NCBI GenBank assembly: GCA_903863015.1
Contig: CAIPAI010000018.1
Span: 35,799 to 99,798 of the forward strand
Length of the DNA: 64,000 nucleotides
Direction of reading: 5' to 3'
Source: an uncultured Actinomycetes bacterium
GTDB taxonomy: Bacteria > Actinomycetota > Actinomycetes > Nanopelagicales > Nanopelagicaceae
Shown here: positions 45,532-53,757 of the stretch, in pieces
Layout: each line of letters opens with the position of its first letter
How positions within the stretch are numbered: position 1 is the first letter of the stretch
Program-made: the position numbers and the translations under genes
The notes under the pieces: model-generated
What the model was told of the DNA's origin: nothing
The model's database searches: none
Seen by the model: the letters and a program-made list of their open reading frames with translations, nothing else

Positions 45532-45537
45532 AGCCTA
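45532..45537 (-). promoter_or_regulatory. -10 hexamer of aroG-ogt operon
   Basis: TAGGCT on the minus strand, 7 nt before the ATG at 45524. Confidence 0.5.
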
Positions 45538-45574
45538 CGCTGATCCCAACCTCACAGGAGACGGGTTTTATGCG

Positions 45575-46600
45575 CTAGCCAAAGAAGACTTCAGCCTCCG
45601 CGTAACGCTCAGAATCGACAAGTTTCAGAGTCGAGGTCGCCTCTCCCAGCGGGACGCGGACAATTTTGGTCCCCTGGAGCGCGACCATCGTGCCCCAATC
45701 CCCCTCATGGACCGCAGTGATGGCATGAAGACCGAGGCGAGTGGCCAAGACTCGATCGAAGGCCGTGGGAGTACCTCCGCGCTGAATATGACCCAGCACG
45801 GAAGTGCGCGCCTCTTTACCCGTGCGCTTCTCGATCTCTTGGGCTACCCATTCGCCAATACCCGAGAGGCGAACGTGACCGAACGCATCCAGGCTCTGAT
45901 CCTTGACCACCATGTCGCCCTCTTGAGGAATGGCTCCTTCAGAAACCACGATGATCGGGGCGTAATTGGTGCGGAATCGTGATTCCACGTAATCGCAGAC
46001 CTTGGCAATGGAGAAGGGAACTTCGGGAATTAAGATGACACTGGCCCCGCCTGCTAGACCCGAGTGCAATGCAATCCATCCTGCATGGCGCCCCATCACT
46101 TCAACAACTAAAGCTCGATGATGCGATTCAGCAGTGGTGTGTAGTCGATCGATTGCTTCTGTTGCAATATTTACTGCAGTATCAAAACCGAATGTGTAAT
46201 CGGTGCTATTCAAATCGTTGTCGATGGTCTTTGGCACACCCACCACGTGCACGCCGGACTCGGCCAACTTATTTGCAACACCTAGAGTGTCTTCTCCGCC
46301 GATTGCGATGAGGGCATCGACTCCGAGAGCGGCTAAATTCTCTTCGATGCGCGCTACGCCATTTTCGACCTTGAATGGATTCGTGCGCGAGGAACCCAAA
46401 ATGGTGCCGCCGCGAGTGAGGATGCCGCGTACCGCTTGTATGTCGAGTGGCATAGTGACGTTGTCGAGTGGACCACGCCAACCATCACGAAAGCCAATGA
46501 ACTCGTGGCCATAAGCCGGCACACCTTTGCGCACAATGGCTCTAATGACAGCATTTAAACCTGGACAATCTCCGCCGCCAGTAAGAATGCCGATCTTCAT
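45575..46600 (-). CDS. pfp: 6-phosphofructokinase, predicted pyrophosphate-dependent
   Basis: This 341-residue enzyme of the PfkA superfamily phosphorylates fructose 6-phosphate. GGGDCPGLNAVIR at the N-terminus and PKTIDNDLNSTDYTFGFDTA with VVEVMGRHAGW are intact. Two specificity positions decide the phosphoryl donor: GGEDT gives Asp104 and VPKTIDND gives Lys124. ATP enzymes have Gly at both, and the Asp/Lys pair marks PPi-dependent enzymes such as that of Amycolatopsis methanolica. The gene follows plsC after 6 bp. Confidence 0.88.
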   Translation of the reverse strand: MKIGILTGGGDCPGLNAVIRAIVRKGVPAYGHEFIGFRDGWRGPLDNVTMPLDIQAVRGILTRGGTILGSSRTNPFKVENGVARIEENLAALGVDALIAIGGEDTLGVANKLAESGVHVVGVPKTIDNDLNSTDYTFGFDTAVNIATEAIDRLHTTAESHHRALVVEVMGRHAGWIALHSGLAGGASVILIPEVPFSIAKVCDYVESRFRTNYAPIIVVSEGAIPQEGDMVVKDQSLDAFGHVRLSGIGEWVAQEIEKRTGKEARTSVLGHIQRGGTPTAFDRVLATRLGLHAITAVHEGDWGTMVALQGTKIVRVPLGEATSTLKLVDSERYAEAEVFFG

Positions 46601-46606
46601 CGAGAG

Positions 46607-47302
46607 TTACTCATTGCTCTTGGTTTCGTCGGCTTCAATTTGCTTGGCGCGTGTGGCATACATATCGACGTACTCTTGCCCGCCCAAGTCCATCAACGCA
46701 TACATAATTTCGTCAGTCACCGAGCGAAGAATGAAACGATCACCAGACATTCCCTCGTACCGAGAAAAATCCAATGGCTCGCCAAAGCGAATACCCACTT
46801 GCATAATCTTTGGAAGCGCCTTTCCCGGCGGTTGAATCTTGTCGGTATCAATCATTGCTACCGGAATAACAGGAACTCCCGACTCCAGCGCCATGCGCGC
46901 GATTCCAGTGCGTCCGCGATAAAGGCGACCGTCAGGTGAGCGTGTGCCCTCGGGATAAATTCCTAAGAGATTTCCTTCGCGCAATATTCGCAAGCCAGTT
47001 TCTAGCGCCGCTTCGCTTGCTCGCCCGCCCGATCGATCGACTGGTACCTGTCCCAACGCCCGAAAGAAAGCAGCAATCAATCTGCCTTTGATTCCTTTGC
47101 CGGTGAAATATTCGCTCTTAGCCAGAAATGTGACGCGTCTGGGGATCACCAGCGGCATGAAGATTGAATCCGAGAAGGAGAGGTGATTGCTGGCAATAAT
47201 TGCCGCTCCTTGGGTGGGCACATGAGAGAGGCCCTCGACCTTGGGCCGGAAGATCAGGCTCAGGAGAGGTAGCAGGATCGCTTTCAATAGTGCATACGCC
47301 AC
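46607..47302 (-). CDS. plsC: 1-acyl-sn-glycerol-3-phosphate acyltransferase (PlsC family)
   Basis: This 231-residue membrane-associated acyltransferase adds an acyl chain in phosphatidic acid synthesis. The catalytic HX4D motif is NHLSFSDSIFM and the substrate motif is YPEGTRSPDG, with VPVIPVAMIDTD beyond. An N-terminal hydrophobic segment anchors it. It begins with GTG, 6 nt after TAGGGT, and is followed by the phosphofructokinase gene in the same operon. Mycobacterial Rv2182c is in a comparable place. Confidence 0.9.
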   Translation of the reverse strand: MAYALLKAILLPLLSLIFRPKVEGLSHVPTQGAAIIASNHLSFSDSIFMPLVIPRRVTFLAKSEYFTGKGIKGRLIAAFFRALGQVPVDRSGGRASEAALETGLRILREGNLLGIYPEGTRSPDGRLYRGRTGIARMALESGVPVIPVAMIDTDKIQPPGKALPKIMQVGIRFGEPLDFSRYEGMSGDRFILRSVTDEIMYALMDLGGQEYVDMYATRAKQIEADETKSNE

Positions 47303-47395
47303 AGGGGAACCCTAGCGAACCCGCTCCGCCCATGGGGAGCGCTCGCAAAAGTCACCCAGAAAACTGGCGAAGCGAGCGAACCCTAGACTGGGCCT
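47303..47395. promoter_or_regulatory. 93-bp divergent promoter region, plsC / carboxylesterase
   Basis: Minus-strand TAGGGT (47309-47314) is 6 nt before the GTG at 47302. Plus-strand TAGACT (47384-47389) is 6 nt before the ATG at 47396. The remaining bases show nothing further. Confidence 0.6.
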
Positions 47396-48163
47396 ATGCC
47401 AGATGCGGAGCAGGGATACCGACTTCCGCCCTTCACCATTGCGGGCTCTCGAAATGTGGGCGTGCTCTTTGTACATGGCTTTACCGGTTCACCTGCCTCT
47501 GTAGCTCCGTGGGCACGAGCGGTTGCTGCAGCCGGTTACACGGTCTCAGTGATCCGCCTTCCTGGGCATGGCGATGATTGGCGAGCAATGAATGCCACCT
47601 CGTGGCGAGAGTGGTACTACGAAGTTGACCGTGGCGTACGCGAACTCCTCCAAGAGGTAGATGAGATAGCGCTCGCCGGTTTCTCGATGGGCGGCGCGCT
47701 TGTCCTGCGGTACGCGGCGATCCATCCGGAACACGTGAAAGCCCTGTTACTTCTCAACCCCGCGGTTTATGACCCGAGGCCAGCGCTGAAACTTACCTCC
47801 ATCACTCGATTCTTCATGAAAACCTTGCCACCCAGTGGAAGCGATATTGCCAAGCCAAATCCACCTATTCACGGTTATCGCGAAACGCCAGTAAACGCCC
47901 TGCACTCGTTACGAAAGTTATGGCGCGACCTCGCAACGCACCTTAAAGATGTTTCTGCGCCCACGATGCTCTTCAGGTCTATACAGGATCATGTGGTACC
48001 AGCAGCGAGTTGCGACATGGTGCTGAGATCAATTTCTTCTTCGACAAAGCGCGAAGTGCTCCTAGAGAAGAGTTACCATGTAGCCGCCCTTGATTATGAC
48101 GCACCATTTTTGGAGAGTAAGTCCATTGAATTCTTACGCGAGTTCGCCCCGGTGAAACTATGA
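47396..48163 (+). CDS. Alpha/beta-hydrolase, Est30-like carboxylesterase / monoacylglycerol lipase
   Basis: This is a 255-residue soluble hydrolase. VGVLFVHGFTGSPASVAPW and the nucleophile elbow AGFSMGGALVLRYAA identify a small carboxylesterase or monoglyceride lipase, with an Asp in SIQDHVVPA and the catalytic His in EKSYHVAALDYD. It faces plsC across a shared promoter region and overlaps the next gene by 4 bp. A role in lipid turnover fits the neighbouring plsC and fadD genes. The mycobacterial neighbourhood (Rv2183c area) has other hypothetical genes at this point. Confidence 0.85.
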   Translation: MPDAEQGYRLPPFTIAGSRNVGVLFVHGFTGSPASVAPWARAVAAAGYTVSVIRLPGHGDDWRAMNATSWREWYYEVDRGVRELLQEVDEIALAGFSMGGALVLRYAAIHPEHVKALLLLNPAVYDPRPALKLTSITRFFMKTLPPSGSDIAKPNPPIHGYRETPVNALHSLRKLWRDLATHLKDVSAPTMLFRSIQDHVVPAASCDMVLRSISSSTKREVLLEKSYHVAALDYDAPFLESKSIEFLREFAPVKL

Positions 48164-48774
48164 GTCAAGACTTTCCGGCCGCCGTTCCGCTGGGCGCAAA
48201 GAGCAATGGATTGACCGCCTTCGACTGGACGCACGCCTACTATGCACCAGCCCCGATGGCGGGCGCGATGCTGCTCGAACTATTTTCCGCGAAAATTCCT
48301 GCATACGCCGTCACCACCGAGGACAACTCCCCTTACCGAGGCATATCCCACGTTGCGCCACTGACCGAGAGCATCTTCGTGGAACGAAGCGAAAAGAAAC
48401 GCGCGATCGAGATCATGTCTCACGTAGAAAATACTCAAATAGAGAACGAGTTTGCCGACATCGTGGGAGGACTCACGCTCGACGCTCCGACAGAGATTTC
48501 CACGCACGACGAGCTGGAGAATTTTCCAGAATTAGACGAGCACTTTGTGCCACCCATCCCAGAAGCGAGGCCCGCGGGCGACACTATTTCGCGCGCCGCG
48601 AAAAGTGGAGTAGTGGGTGGCGTGGCTCTGATTTTGATTTCACAGATAACGAGTTGGAATCTTGACGGCATGGCGCCCTGGATTGGCGCGCTGGCGTTGG
48701 TGACCGGAGGCCTCACACTTTGGGCACGGATGATCCCGACTGAAGAAAGCGGCGACGATGGAGCCGTCGTCTAA
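48160..48774 (+). CDS. Conserved hypothetical membrane protein
   Basis: This is a 204-residue protein that I cannot name. The N-terminal ~70 residues form a compact soluble region (KIPAYAVTTEDNSPYRGISH). An acidic stretch ending FPELDEHFVPPIPEARP resembles a pattern seen in other actinobacterial proteins of this length. Two C-terminal hydrophobic helices (about residues 148-190) would anchor it, and the last residues are acidic. It overlaps the hydrolase gene by 4 bp and converges on the SRPBCC gene 10 bp away. Confidence 0.65.
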   Translation: MSQDFPAAVPLGAKSNGLTAFDWTHAYYAPAPMAGAMLLELFSAKIPAYAVTTEDNSPYRGISHVAPLTESIFVERSEKKRAIEIMSHVENTQIENEFADIVGGLTLDAPTEISTHDELENFPELDEHFVPPIPEARPAGDTISRAAKSGVVGGVALILISQITSWNLDGMAPWIGALALVTGGLTLWARMIPTEESGDDGAVV

Positions 48775-48784
48775 CCCAAATTCC

Positions 48785-49222
48785 TTACTGCTCTTCGACG
48801 AACTTCTTGAGTTGCTTGAGAGCCGAGTCAACAACATCCTTTTCGGCTTTGCGCTTGATCATTGAGAGCATGGGCATCGATAGATCTACTGTCAGTCGGT
48901 AGGAAACTTCGGAGCCTTCCGGGTGCTCGCGGACTTCATAGGCGCCATCCATGGCGGTGAGCATCTTGGCGTCCTCCAATGACCAGCTGACCACGTCGGG
49001 GCTGCCGCTCCAGTCATATACCAGTGAGACCGTATCGCGCATCGCTCCGGCATCGATCGAGATAGTGACTCGAAGCGGACGTCCGCTCTTATCGGTCTCT
49101 TCAATGTCCACCCGTTTGATAGCGCTCGCCCAGGACGGGTAATTCTTGAGGTCAGCGACCACTGCCATGACTTCGGCAGGAGCGGCTTCGATGATGATTG
49201 AGGACTCTGTTTGATCGGCCAT
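48785..49222 (-). CDS. SRPBCC (polyketide cyclase/START-like) family protein
   Basis: This 145-residue protein has a single SRPBCC helix-grip fold that binds hydrophobic ligands. Family features are SIIIEAAPAEVMAVVADLKN followed by YPSWASAIKRV at the N-terminus and a long C-terminal helix (KDVVDSALKQLKKFVEEQ). The ligand is unknown. The ATG at 49222 has TACTCT 7 nt upstream; the in-frame start at 49252 is rejected. Mycobacterial Rv2185c is the apparent counterpart. It is divergent from fadD, suggesting a lipid connection. Confidence 0.85.
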   Translation of the reverse strand: MADQTESSIIIEAAPAEVMAVVADLKNYPSWASAIKRVDIEETDKSGRPLRVTISIDAGAMRDTVSLVYDWSGSPDVVSWSLEDAKMLTAMDGAYEVREHPEGSEVSYRLTVDLSMPMLSMIKRKAEKDVVDSALKQLKKFVEEQ

Positions 49223-49339
49223 GACAGGAAGAGTATCGATTCCTCTCCCCAATGCGCACTCGGCACACTAATGTGGCGCCTACGAAGTGGAATCCGATAC
49301 CCCTGACAATCCAACGACGCCGACCAGGAGACGAAACTC
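49223..49339. promoter_or_regulatory. 117-bp divergent promoter region, SRPBCC / fadD
   Basis: Minus-strand TACTCT (49230-49235) serves the SRPBCC gene. For fadD, TAATGT (49269-49274) is a candidate -10 giving a leader of about 60 nt, and AGGAG lies 9 nt before the GTG at 49340. Confidence 0.45.
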
Positions 49340-51133
49340 GTGCAAGAGATCACAGTTCCCGCGCTTGTTTCATTGCCCACTTCTGGCAATCTCTCAGACC
49401 TCATCGCCCACAGGGCGCAGAACGAGCCCGCACGAGTTCTCTTCAATCGAGCTGCCGGCGCTGGCTGGGAATCGGTCACAGCTGCGCAATTTGATGCGGA
49501 GGCAAGAGCAGTCGCGAAAGGATTGATCAGCGCCGGCGTACAACCCGGAGACCGCGTTGCGATCATGTCTCGCACGAACTACTCCTGGTCGCTCCTCGAC
49601 TTCGGTATCTGGTTTGCCGGCGCCTCCGTAGTACCCATCTATGAAACTTCTTCCTCGGAACAAGTTGATTGGATTTTGAATGATTCGGGCGCGGTTGCCC
49701 TCTTTGTCGAATCCACTGATCATCTAGCTCTAGCAAGTTCTGTGCGACCAGCATCTCTGAAGAATCTCTGGTGCATTGATGCCGGAGATGTAGCGAAGGT
49801 CAAAGAACTTGGAACGGGAGTTTCTAACGAGGCTGTTGAAAGCGCACGCGCAACTTTGCAACTGGATTCTCTGGCCACATTGATCTACACATCCGGCACC
49901 ACTGGGCGACCCAAGGGATGCGAACTCACACATGCAAACTTCTTTGCAGAAGTTCAAAATGTCACGCAATCAACCGCTGATCTCTTCTTCCGACCCGACG
50001 CCTCCACCTTGCTCTTCATTCCATTGGCGCATGTCTTTGGTCGCCTCATTGAAGTAGGTTCAGCTTTCTCCGGCCTTACACTCGCCCACTGTTCTGATGC
50101 AGTGAAGGATCTCCCACGAGACCTCGCATCATTTAAACCTCGCTTTCTCCTCACCGTGCCTCGCGTCTTCGAGAAGGTGTACAACGGAGCCGAAGCACGA
50201 GCCGAAGCAGGTGGCAAGGGCGATATTTTCCGCAAGGCAGCGGCGGCGGCGATCGAATACAGCGAAGGCATCTCGGCGGGGAAAATTTCTCTGGGCGTGA
50301 AAATCAAACACGCAATATTCGACAGACTCGTCTACTCCAAGATTCGCACCGGGCTCGGCGGAAATGTCACGCACGCAATCTCTGGCGGCGCACCGTTAGG
50401 GGCTCGTCTTGGGCACTTCTATCGTGGCATTGGTGTCACCGTGCTCGAAGGCTACGGACTTACCGAGACCACTGCTGGCGCCACTTTGAACACCACTAAG
50501 AATATTCGCGTGGGATCTGTGGGGCGCCCCATCCCCGGCACTTCGATCCGCATCGCTGACGATGGCGAAGTTCTTATCAAAGGACCGATCGTCTTCCGCG
50601 GATATTGGAAGAATCCAGATGCCACCAAGGAAACCTTTACCGAAGATGGCTGGTTTAAGAGCGGTGATTTAGGACGCCTTGATGACGATGGTTACCTCTA
50701 CATCGTGGGCCGCAAAAAAGAAATCATCGTTACCGCAGGTGGAAAGAATGTAGCCCCCGCCGTTCTCGAAGATCGCTTACGCGCCCATCCGCTTGTCAGC
50801 CAATGTGTGGTGGTGGGAGATGCCAAGCCATTCATCGGCGCCTTGGTCACCATTGATCAGGACGCTCTTCCCGCTTGGGCCGCCGCGCATGGAAAGAGCG
50901 GTGCCACTTTGGAAAGGCTGCGCACGGATCCTGCACTGATCGCAGCCATTCAGGGCGCAGTGGACGATGCCAACAAAGCGGTGAGCAAAGCCGAAGCGAT
51001 TCGAAAGTTCTCTATTTTGCCCGTAGACCTCACGATCGCTTCGGGACACCTGACTCCAAAGATGAGTATCAAGCGCAGTGTTGTTGTTCAAGATTTTGCA
51101 GCGGAGATCGAAGCCATTTATTCAGGAGAGTAA
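49340..51133 (+). CDS. fadD: Long-chain-fatty-acid-CoA ligase
   Basis: This 597-residue adenylate-forming enzyme activates fatty acids to acyl-CoA, supplying the beta-oxidation proteins encoded by fadA-fadB or lipid synthesis. Motifs in order are the AMP/ATP loop LIYTSGTTGRPKG, GYGLTETTAG, and GDLGRLDDDGYLYIVGRKKE with the C-terminal Lys in HLTPKMSIKRS. The start is GTG behind AGGAG. It corresponds to fadD15 (Rv2187) of mycobacteria. A histidine kinase gene starts 3 bp after its stop. Confidence 0.93.
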   Translation: MQEITVPALVSLPTSGNLSDLIAHRAQNEPARVLFNRAAGAGWESVTAAQFDAEARAVAKGLISAGVQPGDRVAIMSRTNYSWSLLDFGIWFAGASVVPIYETSSSEQVDWILNDSGAVALFVESTDHLALASSVRPASLKNLWCIDAGDVAKVKELGTGVSNEAVESARATLQLDSLATLIYTSGTTGRPKGCELTHANFFAEVQNVTQSTADLFFRPDASTLLFIPLAHVFGRLIEVGSAFSGLTLAHCSDAVKDLPRDLASFKPRFLLTVPRVFEKVYNGAEARAEAGGKGDIFRKAAAAAIEYSEGISAGKISLGVKIKHAIFDRLVYSKIRTGLGGNVTHAISGGAPLGARLGHFYRGIGVTVLEGYGLTETTAGATLNTTKNIRVGSVGRPIPGTSIRIADDGEVLIKGPIVFRGYWKNPDATKETFTEDGWFKSGDLGRLDDDGYLYIVGRKKEIIVTAGGKNVAPAVLEDRLRAHPLVSQCVVVGDAKPFIGALVTIDQDALPAWAAAHGKSGATLERLRTDPALIAAIQGAVDDANKAVSKAEAIRKFSILPVDLTIASGHLTPKMSIKRSVVVQDFAAEIEAIYSGE

Positions 51134-51136
51134 GCG

Positions 51137-51739
51137 ATGGAGCAAGACATCATGGCCGAACGCGTTCGTGTAGCGCGCGAAATTCATGATGGTCTTGCGC
51201 AGCAAATTGCCGCCCTCGGGTATGAACTCGACGCACTTTCGACTCACCCTGGGGTCAACCCAGCGGCCCGGGTAGAAACTCGCCGCATTCGTACCGAACT
51301 TTCGGGAACACTCGTAGATTTGCGCCAGCAGATGCACCATCTCGCACACGATCCCATTACATTGCGCGATGAGATCGAATCGCTCTTTGCACACTTGAAT
51401 ATACGTACACACCTCGACATTCACGAAGAACAACTGCCCGACGGCACCGGATGGCAGGTGCGCGCCATCGTCCACGAAGCGGTACGAAATATTGCACAAC
51501 ACTCTCACGCAACAGAGGCCTGGTGTCACTACACAGCGACTCCACATTCACTCCACCTTGTCATTGAAGATAATGGCATCGGAATTTCTGATCATCGCAA
51601 TAGCGAGCGTCGAGGGCTCACCGGCATGCAAGAACGCGCCAACTTGATCGGGGCAGAGCTCAAGATACAAAACAGAATCGGAGAGCCGGGCTGCCGGTTA
51701 ACCCTGACTCTCACCACAGAGGCTGCGGGCGATCGATAA
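51137..51739 (+). CDS. Short cytosolic sensor histidine kinase (NarL-type partner)
   Basis: This is a 200-residue kinase made only of a HisKA_3 dimerisation part (AERVRVAREIHDGLAQQIAAL, phospho-acceptor His in EIHDG) and a HATPase_c domain (HEAVRNIAQHSHA as N box, EDNGIGIS as G1, RRGLTGMQERA as G2). No sensor domain, signal peptide or membrane helix is present, so the input must come through another protein or a cytosolic ligand. It starts behind AGGAGAG, 3 bp after fadD, and overlaps the response regulator by 1 bp. Confidence 0.9.
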   Translation: MEQDIMAERVRVAREIHDGLAQQIAALGYELDALSTHPGVNPAARVETRRIRTELSGTLVDLRQQMHHLAHDPITLRDEIESLFAHLNIRTHLDIHEEQLPDGTGWQVRAIVHEAVRNIAQHSHATEAWCHYTATPHSLHLVIEDNGIGISDHRNSERRGLTGMQERANLIGAELKIQNRIGEPGCRLTLTLTTEAAGDR

Positions 51740-52356
51740 TGGCCACGTCGGTTCTCTTGGTCGATGATCATGAACTTATCCGTGCTGGCTTGCGAAATGG
51801 TCTGCAAGCCACCGGGGATATCACCGTAGTCGGCGAAGCGGCCAGTGGCGCCGAAGCACTCGCCGTGGCCACCAGAGTGCGCCCAGATGTAATCACGCTA
51901 GATATACAACTTCCAGACATCTCAGGGCTAGAGCTCATTGCCCAGCTGAAAGAAGCACTTCCCGATGTCGCTTTACTCATGCTCACCATGTTTCCGGAGA
52001 GCGAATATGTATTTCGAGCACTTGATGCCGGTGCGAGCGCATTCTTAGGCAAAGAGAGCACCGTTCTGGAAATCGCCAGCACCATTAGAACTATCGCTGT
52101 TAATCCGCGATCATTCTCCTCTCCATACCTCGCTAAATCCTCCCAAGAGCGCAGCCACGAGCTACTCACACAACAAGAACGGCGCATACTCTCGCTTCTT
52201 GTCGAAGGCGCGACGATTAAAGAGATCAGCGACCTACTCTTCATCTCCCAAGCAACCACCAAAACCCACATCAATCACATCTATGCGAAGTTAAAAGTGA
52301 AGAATCGAGCACAAGCGGTCGCGTCCGCATTGCGCCTCGGTCTGGTCGCTCCGTAG
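51739..52356 (+). CDS. NarL/LuxR-family response regulator
   Basis: This is a 205-residue regulator. The receiver domain has the acidic pair in VLLVDDHELIRAGL, the phospho-acceptor Asp in VITLDIQLPDISG, and Lys in ASAFLGKES. A C-terminal LuxR-type helix-turn-helix has LTQQERRILSLLVEGATIKE and TTKTHINHIYAKLKVKNRAQ. It is encoded directly after its presumed kinase and downstream of fadD, so fatty-acid or membrane signals are a reasonable guess for its input. Targets are unknown. Confidence 0.92.
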   Translation: MATSVLLVDDHELIRAGLRNGLQATGDITVVGEAASGAEALAVATRVRPDVITLDIQLPDISGLELIAQLKEALPDVALLMLTMFPESEYVFRALDAGASAFLGKESTVLEIASTIRTIAVNPRSFSSPYLAKSSQERSHELLTQQERRILSLLVEGATIKEISDLLFISQATTKTHINHIYAKLKVKNRAQAVASALRLGLVAP

Positions 52357-52362
52357 TAACGT
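52357..52362 (+). promoter_or_regulatory. -10 hexamer of the GT-C-like membrane protein gene
   Basis: TAACGT, exactly 6 nt before the GTG at 52369 and starting right after the response regulator stop. Confidence 0.5.
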
Positions 52363-52368
52363 GCGCAT

Positions 52369-53757
52369 GTGAAGTTTTTAGAGCGGCCAAGAATTCGAAC
52401 AACTCTGCTCTCGATTTGGTTAATCAGTTCTGCCTTCTACATTAATCGCCGCGGAGTGGGCGATTTAGATTCGTGGTGGCACACGCTTATTGGAGATCAA
52501 ATCCGGCAAGGTGTGCCACTCCCCCGACTTGGTGACTCCTGGAGCCTCTATCACGATGGCCACCTCTGGCGAACATCGCAGTGGATTACTGAACTTCTCT
52601 TCTCCTATTTGCACTCACTCTTCGGGTGGCACGGGCTTATTCTTTATCGAAATATTTTTGGGTTACTTTTGTTCATCTGGATAAGTCGGGAAATTCTTCG
52701 GGGAAGAAAATTTCGCATTGCATTTCCGCTGCTTGTACTTACAACGTTCATGGTCGCCCCGTTAGTTCAAGAACGACCGGCTCTCATTGGACTCCTTTTC
52801 ACCTTCGCACTTGGTCGCAGTGCGGCCATCGTTCTGGAAAAGGGCGTCATCTTAAAAAATGACTGGTGGTGGATACCCGTCACCGTGCTCTGGGCCAACC
52901 TCCACGGTTCGTGGGTGTTAGTTCCGATCGCGCTCACTTTGACCGCGCTAGCACGCATCATCTCTGCAATCGCAGAGCGTTCTCGAATTCGAATACCTTG
53001 GCAACTCTTGGCGCTCTCGGCTGGCACGTTGATAGCGGGTTGTCTCACGCCACTTGGCATTCGGGGAATTCTCCTGCCTTTCCAGATGGCAGATAGGGCT
53101 TCCGCCTTCATTGTGGAGTGGCACCGAACTCGAATTCTTGATGCCCTCACCGTGCCCTTTGTACTGCTCCTCCTCCTTGCAATCGCAATGTTCATTAAGC
53201 GTCGCACTTGGGCGGACTTAGATCTTCTCTTCTTAGTGGTTGCGTGGACAATCTTTGCCTTTCTTGCTTTTCGAAATCTTGGCCCAGCCTTTCTCATCGT
53301 TTTGCCTCTAGTGCTTCGGAGATTCTTTCCCGCGCACTCTGCGCATGTGTCAAAAATACATTGGACCATTCCTCCGACTCTCGGACTGATCGCGGTACTC
53401 GTCGTCAATCCGCTATCCCACGTCCCTACCCAGTCCATCGGGAAGTACCTTGCAAGCACAGGAGCCTCGTACCGAGTAATGAATAGTTACAACTCAAGCG
53501 GGCCACTTCTCGTCTTTGGAGGTGCCGGGATTTCAACGATGGTTGATGGACGAGCAGATCGCTTCCCTAAAATGTGGATGGCGGAATATCTTCTTGCTGC
53601 CCGAGACGGTGTCCACGTAGAACGCTATATCGATGAATACAAGTTAAATGCTGCCGTCGTTGAAAAGGCTTCCATGGCTGCCAACGTTTTTCGCTACCGA
53701 TTGAAGTGGAAAGAATCGATAGTCGAAGAGAAATACGTGCTCTTCTTGAAACCTTAA
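52369..53757 (+). CDS. Multi-spanning membrane protein resembling GT-C glycosyltransferases
   Basis: This is a 462-residue protein with about ten hydrophobic helices and a C-terminal soluble part of about 100 residues. The first extracytoplasmic loop carries VGDLDSWWHTLIGDQIRQG with acidic residues beside two Trp, followed by WRTSQWITELLFSYLHSLF. This layout is shared with a group of GT-C-like membrane proteins that use polyprenyl-linked sugars. No precise activity can be assigned. The neighbouring gene encodes PimB, so a role in envelope glycolipids is plausible. Confidence 0.65.
   Translation: MKFLERPRIRTTLLSIWLISSAFYINRRGVGDLDSWWHTLIGDQIRQGVPLPRLGDSWSLYHDGHLWRTSQWITELLFSYLHSLFGWHGLILYRNIFGLLLFIWISREILRGRKFRIAFPLLVLTTFMVAPLVQERPALIGLLFTFALGRSAAIVLEKGVILKNDWWWIPVTVLWANLHGSWVLVPIALTLTALARIISAIAERSRIRIPWQLLALSAGTLIAGCLTPLGIRGILLPFQMADRASAFIVEWHRTRILDALTVPFVLLLLLAIAMFIKRRTWADLDLLFLVVAWTIFAFLAFRNLGPAFLIVLPLVLRRFFPAHSAHVSKIHWTIPPTLGLIAVLVVNPLSHVPTQSIGKYLASTGASYRVMNSYNSSGPLLVFGGAGISTMVDGRADRFPKMWMAEYLLAARDGVHVERYIDEYKLNAAVVEKASMAANVFRYRLKWKESIVEEKYVLFLKP

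Noticed and set aside
52767..53459. A 230-codon minus-strand frame inside the GT-C-like gene
   Set aside because: It is very basic, without any motif, and fully inside a well-supported membrane protein gene.
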